Origin: DASZHJ01 sp035604335
GTDB lineage: Bacteria; Pseudomonadota; Alphaproteobacteria; ATCC43930; CGMCC-115725
Direction: 5' to 3'
Assembly: GCA_035604335.1 (NCBI GenBank)
Contig: DATNIT010000295.1
Coordinates: 1 to 64,000, forward strand
DNA: 64,000 nt
Under the pieces are notes generated by a model, which saw only the letters and a list, made by a program, of their open reading frames with translations, was not told the DNA's origin and did not search any database. The translations under genes and the position numbers were made by a program. Positions 60,293 through 64,000 of the stretch are shown here, piece by piece (position 1 is the stretch's first letter; each line of letters opens with the position of its first letter).

Positions 60293-60318
60293 AGGTGCTA
60301 CGCTGAAGGTGCTACGCT
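60293..60318. repeat. Tandem 12-base duplication at the aminotransferase stop codon
   Basis: AGGTGCTACGCT occurs at 60293-60304 and again at 60307-60318, a two-base gap apart. The right copy contains the stop codon of the class IV aminotransferase gene. This looks like a local duplication upstream of the aap operon and could affect its promoter region. Confidence 0.5.
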
Positions 60319-61220
60319 CCGTAATCGATCGGCGTCGCGTGCCAGCCCTGGGCGCGCTTCGCCCAGAAAGTCTCGCGCAGCTTCGCCGAGATGGGCCCGG
60401 GCCGGTCGTTGCCCATGATGCGGCCATCGATGCGCGCGGCCGGCATGATGCCGCCCGCGGTGGTCGCTAGGAATATCTCGTCGGCGTCCCGCAGCTCCAT
60501 CGCGGAGATCCGCCGGATTTCCGACTTGATGCCAAGACCCTCGCAGAGTTCGATGACGGACATGCGCGTGATGCCCTCGAGCGCGCCGCGGTCGGGTGTC
60601 GCGACCACGCCGCCGGTCACCGAGAACACGTTGAAGCCCGGGCCCTCCGTCACGAAACCTTCATAATCCAAGAGGACGCAGGTGTCCGCACCGCGGTCAT
60701 ACGCCTCCATCAGGCCGCGGGTCAGGTCGCCCCAGTGGAAATTCTTCACCGTGGGATCGACGGAAGCCTCGGGAATGCGCGGTGTCTTCGCGATGATGAG
60801 ATGGGCGCCGCGCTCCTGCACCTCCGGCGAGATCGCCCAGACCCAGGGCATCGCATAAACCAACAGGTAGTTCTGGCAGTTGAGGGGATGCCGGGGCATT
60901 CCGGGTTTCACCGCGCCGCGGAGGCAATCCATCGCGACGTAGGCCTCGCGCAAGCCGGTGCGCCGCACGCATTCGGTCGCGACGGTCCGAATCTCGTCGT
61001 CGCTCACGCCGGGATCGAGGCGCAACGCCGTCATCGACTTGCGGAACCGGCGGAGGTGGTCGTCCAGGCGAAAAAACGCGCCGCCCCACACGCCCACGAC
61101 ATCGTAGGTCACGTCCGATCGGCGGTAAGCGAGATCGGTTACGGGTATCGCGGCTTCCTCCAGCGGCATGTAGCGGCCATGCATGTAGGCGGCGCCACCC
61201 GACCAAGGTGTCGTGGACAT
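60312..61220 (-). CDS. Class IV aminotransferase (BCAT/D-amino acid type)
   Basis: The 302-residue PLP enzyme has the catalytic Lys at K159 in PTVKNFHWGDL, and VLLDYEGFVTEGPGFNVFSV with the conserved Glu that binds the pyridine ring. It belongs to the branched-chain/D-amino acid aminotransferase fold; the FNVFSV and LATTAGGIMP motifs lean towards the D-amino-acid or (R)-amine group rather than classic IlvE. The ATG at 61218-61220 follows GAGGGAGAG. It lies upstream of the aap operon on the same strand with a 67-base gap, so the transporter may supply its substrates. Confidence 0.82.
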   Translation of the reverse strand: MSTTPWSGGAAYMHGRYMPLEEAAIPVTDLAYRRSDVTYDVVGVWGGAFFRLDDHLRRFRKSMTALRLDPGVSDDEIRTVATECVRRTGLREAYVAMDCLRGAVKPGMPRHPLNCQNYLLVYAMPWVWAISPEVQERGAHLIIAKTPRIPEASVDPTVKNFHWGDLTRGLMEAYDRGADTCVLLDYEGFVTEGPGFNVFSVTGGVVATPDRGALEGITRMSVIELCEGLGIKSEIRRISAMELRDADEIFLATTAGGIMPAARIDGRIMGNDRPGPISAKLRETFWAKRAQGWHATPIDYGA

Positions 61221-61334
61221 TGCGGTCTCTCCCTCGTCTTTGAGCATGAAATCATTCAAGCACGAAGCGCCTGGGAATGCACGCCCAGGGGCTTGAGTCC
61301 GGGCCGACGGCTGCCCACTTAAGACCCCGCCTTC

Positions 61335-62372
61335 ATGACACATTATCCAAAGCCCGCCGAACTTCTGCCCGTCGCCGCCGATGAGACTTGGGACCGGGCG
61401 GCGCTTGAGTTGAACGGAGGCCGCGGAGACCGTGACGCCGAGCTGCTCGACGCGTATTCGCGCGCGGTGGTGGGCGCGGTCGATCTGGTGGGGCCATCGG
61501 TCCTGCACATCCAGGTCGAGAGCGCGGGGCGACCGGCCGGCGCCGGATCGGGCGTCCTCTTCACGCCGGACGGCTACGCCCTCACCAACAGCCATGTGAT
61601 CGCGGGCGGCACACGCATCCGCGCGACCTCCGCCGACGGCCGCGTCTCGACCGCGTCGGTGGTCGGCGACGATCCCGAGACGGACTTGGCGGTGTTGCGC
61701 CTCGACGCGCCGGCGCCCGCCTTCGCCCGGCTCGGCAATTCGCGCCGGCTGCGCGTGGGTCAGCTTGCGATCGCGATCGGCAATCCGCTGGGCTTTCAGT
61801 ACACGGTGACCGCCGGGGTCGTGAGCGCACTCGGACGCTCGTTGCGGGCGCGGTCAGGCCGCCTGATCGACAGCGTGATCCAGACCGATGCCGCGCTGAA
61901 TCCCGGCAATTCCGGCGGCCCTCTGGTCAATTCGATGGGAGAGGTCATCGGCATCAACACCGCGATCATCGCGGGTGCCCAAGGCATCTGCTTCTCGATC
62001 TCGTCCAACACGGTGGAGTTCGTCGCCGCTCGGCTCATCCGCGACGGCCGCGTGCGCCGCTGCTTCATCGGGGTCGCCGGGCAAAACGTGGTTCTGCCTC
62101 GGCGGCTGTCCCGGTTTCACCAGCTCGAGCAGAGCTCCGCGGTCCTGACGCAATCCACCGGTGCCGACGGTCCCGCCGCCCGTGCGGGTGTCCTTGCCGG
62201 CGACATCATCATCGCCGCCGACGGGGTCACGATTTGCGACATCGATGACCTGCACCGGCTCATGACCGAGGAGCGGGTCGGCCGGAGCATCCCTCTCGTC
62301 GTGCTCCGGCAAGGTCAGAAGCTCGATCTCGCCGTCACGCCCGAGGAGCTGCCGCACTCGCCGGCGCGCTAG
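61335..62372 (+). CDS. HtrA/DegP-like serine protease without signal peptide
   Basis: The 345-residue protein has a complete chymotrypsin-fold triad H87 (TNSHVIAGG), D117 (PETDLAVLRL) and S193 (NPGNSGGPLV), followed by one PDZ domain (about 235-340; AGVLAGDIIIAADGVTICDI). Unlike DegP/DegQ it has no N-terminal hydrophobic segment, so it is probably cytoplasmic or exported by another route. It is divergent from the aminotransferase gene; the 3' end touches the RIME-like repeat. Confidence 0.83.
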   Translation: MTHYPKPAELLPVAADETWDRAALELNGGRGDRDAELLDAYSRAVVGAVDLVGPSVLHIQVESAGRPAGAGSGVLFTPDGYALTNSHVIAGGTRIRATSADGRVSTASVVGDDPETDLAVLRLDAPAPAFARLGNSRRLRVGQLAIAIGNPLGFQYTVTAGVVSALGRSLRARSGRLIDSVIQTDAALNPGNSGGPLVNSMGEVIGINTAIIAGAQGICFSISSNTVEFVAARLIRDGRVRRCFIGVAGQNVVLPRRLSRFHQLEQSSAVLTQSTGADGPAARAGVLAGDIIIAADGVTICDIDDLHRLMTEERVGRSIPLVVLRQGQKLDLAVTPEELPHSPAR

Positions 62373-62475
62373 AGCATGTTCCGAATCAAGTTGATTCGGA
62401 ACGTGCTCTAGATTCTCTGGTTTGGTCGCATTTTCTGCGCCGAACCGGCGTCCACTTCGGCGGAAAATGCTCTAG
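62371..62475. repeat. RIME-like palindromic element
   Basis: TAGAGCATGTTCCGAATCAA at 62371-62390 is mirrored by TTGATTCGGAACGTGCTCTA at 62392-62411. A second part ends TTCGGCGGAAAATGCTCTAG at 62457-62476, mirroring the AGAGCAT outer ends. The mosaic of AGAGCATTTTCC and GAAGTGGACGCCGGTTCG parts (minus strand) resembles the Rhizobium intergenic mosaic elements. It overlaps the 3' end of the DUF2161 gene on the minus strand. Confidence 0.65.
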
Positions 62476-63151
62476 CCGGCGCTTCCTCGGGCCCGGCATA
62501 GGCGCTCCTCGGCCAGCGCTTGAGGGCGGCCTTGCCCTGCTGGGTGAGCGCGTAATGGCCGCGCTGGACCCGCACGAACCAGCCATAGACATTGCGCAGC
62601 AGGATCGTCGGCGCGTCCGGCACGGCGACCCTGACCGCGCGGGTGCTGAGCGGGCCCGCCTGAAGAGCGGCGGCGCAGATCAGCGCGCGCTGGCGATAGG
62701 CGGTCATGATCGGCGCCCGCGTGCTCCCGCCGGCGGCGGGATCGCCCTGGCGGCGCCGATGCTCTTCCACCAGTCCGGAGCGCCGGCGCGGATCGCGCCG
62801 CGGCCGCCACGGGCGTGGCTCCACCAGCAGCTCGACATGTCCGCGCGGAAACACCCCGAGCAGGCCGAACCCCAGAAACCGGCAGAGCTTGCGCACGCGC
62901 GAATCGGCCTCGCGGCCGCGGCCGCGCGAGGAGGCGCGGACGGCGAGCCAGACTTCGTCGCAAGCCGCGGTCCGATCGACGCCCTGGAGCACGAGCTCCA
63001 ACGTGAAGCTCAATTTGAGCTCGCCGATCACCACGACGGGCGGGTCGTCGCCGCGCAGCGCCACGAGGTCGCACCCGTCGATCTCGCCCTTGACCTCGAA
63101 GCCGAGCCGCTCGAGGAAGCGCTTCACGGGCAGATAGAGCGTCGTCTCCAA
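62408..63151 (-). CDS. DUF2161 family protein (putative PD-(D/E)XK phosphodiesterase)
   Basis: The 247-residue protein has the DUF2161 N-terminus (METTLYLPVKRFLERLGFEV, CDLVALRGDDPPVVVIGELK). D/E-x-K residues there (DLVALRG...VVIGELKLSF) fit a nuclease-like active site. The C-terminal part contains a winged-helix-like TAYRQRALICAAALQAGPLS. The final 20 residues (AFSAEVDAGSAQKMRPNQRI) are encoded by the RIME-like repeat and are not part of the native protein. Its biological role is not known. Confidence 0.75.
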   Translation of the reverse strand: METTLYLPVKRFLERLGFEVKGEIDGCDLVALRGDDPPVVVIGELKLSFTLELVLQGVDRTAACDEVWLAVRASSRGRGREADSRVRKLCRFLGFGLLGVFPRGHVELLVEPRPWRPRRDPRRRSGLVEEHRRRQGDPAAGGSTRAPIMTAYRQRALICAAALQAGPLSTRAVRVAVPDAPTILLRNVYGWFVRVQRGHYALTQQGKAALKRWPRSAYAGPEEAPARAFSAEVDAGSAQKMRPNQRI

Positions 63152-63256
63152 TCGAAATCCCCCGCACGCCCAATCGCGAAGCCCTTGCGTGCCGCGCGAT
63201 CCATCCTATCCTAATGTCTCGATGGTTCGCACGCTGGGCCGCGAATCGGAGGGCGA

Positions 63257-63682
63257 ATGCGATACGTCTGCGACGCTCCCGGAGAAAGAACCTGGTTCCG
63301 GTTGGAGACGGCGGCCGAGGCCGCCGCGGAATCGCTGGGGATGCATCACGCCGTCGAGAAGCATTTCTGCCGCGAGATGGAGAAGGCGACACGAAGCTTT
63401 CAGCCGGCCTCCAAGAGCTTCGTCGAGCAGGAGATCGGCCTCAAGGCGCATATCCAGCGGGAAATGCCGCTGTTCCTGACCTTGCGAAATTCCGAGGGCA
63501 CCGCCCTCGTCACGGCCATGCTGCCTCCGGGCGGGAAAGAGGACACGGCGTTCAGGATGGTCATTGTCGGGCCCAACAACGGCGATCCCTATCCCGAGCA
63601 TGGACCTGCCATCGAAGCGCTCGGCCGGCATTTCGGCATCTCGCTGGAGCGGTCGCGCTGCTTTCCCTACCAACGGCAATAA
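63257..63682 (+). CDS. Small protein of unknown function (141 aa)
   Basis: The protein starts MRYVCDAPGERTWFRLETAA and continues as a mixed alpha/beta fold with EKATRSFQPASKSFVEQEIG, MPLFLTLRNSEGTALVTAML and FRMVIVGPNNGDPYPEHGPA. It has no signal peptide or membrane helix. The ribosome site is not strong, but codon use is gene-like. It lies ten bases upstream of the SDR gene on the same strand, so the two may form an operon. Confidence 0.6.
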   Translation: MRYVCDAPGERTWFRLETAAEAAAESLGMHHAVEKHFCREMEKATRSFQPASKSFVEQEIGLKAHIQREMPLFLTLRNSEGTALVTAMLPPGGKEDTAFRMVIVGPNNGDPYPEHGPAIEALGRHFGISLERSRCFPYQRQ

Positions 63683-63692
63683 GCGCCCCGAG

Positions 63693-64000
63693 ATGGACAT
63701 TCGACTCGACGGCCGCACGGCCCTGATCACGGGCGGCAGCAAGGGCCTGGGGCTTGCCACGGCCATCCGATTCGCGGGATCCGGCGCCGAGGTGGCGATC
63801 CTCGCGCGCAACGCCGAGACGCTCGAGGCCGCGAAGGTGCTCATCGGCCGGGCCGCGCGTGGCTCGGTTGCGGCATTCCCGTGCGACGTCACCGACCCGG
63901 CCGCGATCAAGCGCGCCTACGACGCCGTCCTGTCGGCGTTCGGCAAGGTCGATATCCTCGTCAACAATGCGGGTACGTCGCAGACGGGCAGGTTCGAGGA
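63693..64000 (+). CDS. SDR-family oxidoreductase, N-terminal part
   Basis: The gene runs off the right edge after about 102 codons. The visible part has the NAD(P)-binding TGGSKGLG motif at residues 14-21, FPCDVTD and the NNAG motif near residue 94, characteristic of classical short-chain dehydrogenases/reductases. The catalytic Tyr-Lys motif lies outside the window. It follows the small unknown protein closely. Confidence 0.8.
   Translation, partial: MDIRLDGRTALITGGSKGLGLATAIRFAGSGAEVAILARNAETLEAAKVLIGRAARGSVAAFPCDVTDPAAIKRAYDAVLSAFGKVDILVNNAGTSQTGRFE

Overview
The window is high-GC DNA from an alphaproteobacterium, most likely a soil or rhizosphere member of the Hyphomicrobiales or a close relative. 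The evidence is indirect. There are many ABC/TRAP uptake operons for amino and organic acids, a prkA-yeaH-spoVR operon, an ATP-grasp/alpha-E/transglutaminase cluster, a DUF2161 gene, and several intergenic repeat families of a type common in these bacteria, including one RIME-like element at 62371-62475. No rRNA, tRNA, CRISPR array or replication origin was recognised.

Layout. 1-1061: tail of an IS5-type element that runs into a PIN-domain toxin gene with its antitoxin. 1265-8234: a phosphotransferase-like gene diverging from an aspartate dehydrogenase, then a complete Liv-type ABC transporter (binding protein, two permeases, two ATPases). 8235-9153: a long non-coding stretch with a repeat-rich hairpin and a candidate general-stress promoter in front of prkA-yeaH-spoVR (9154-13982). 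14205-17067: TetR regulator, binding protein and two permeases of a polar amino acid ABC system with no ATPase. 17149-21712: a small membrane protein, HrpB helicase, a Met/Lys-rich secreted protein and an MFS exporter. 21902-25849: a cytosine-deaminase-like amidohydrolase, an MFS transporter and an imidazolonepropionase (HutI).

26020-33973: a tight CoA-transferase/CitE-like lyase/PrpD-like operon, facing a TPP enzyme/hydrolase pair, a methyltransferase and a GntR regulator. 34167-36998: a quinate/shikimate module (QuiC-HPPD fusion plus AroE). 37006-45793: an MlrC peptidase/hydrolase pair, an EutA-like racemase family protein facing a DoeA-like (ectoine hydrolase type) enzyme, then a GntR regulator diverging from a full TRAP transporter with a palindromic operator over its promoter.

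45993-56676: an unknown protein, an LVIVD propeller, an orphan NMT1-type binding protein diverging from a COG0523 metal GTPase, a TPR/Sel1 protein, an enoyl-CoA hydratase homologue with a disturbed start, the transglutaminase/alpha-E/ATP-grasp operon and three small envelope proteins. 56844-61220: an Aap/Bzt-type amino acid ABC operon, again without ATPase, behind a class IV aminotransferase. 61335-64000: an HtrA-like protease without signal peptide, a DUF2161 gene whose C-terminus is encoded by the RIME-like repeat, a small unknown protein and a truncated SDR gene.

The overall picture is a scavenging and catabolic region: substrates enter through ABC/TRAP systems and are processed by CoA-ester, amidohydrolase, aromatic-precursor and amino acid enzymes under local GntR/TetR control. 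Functions come from motif and family recognition by eye; no searches were run.
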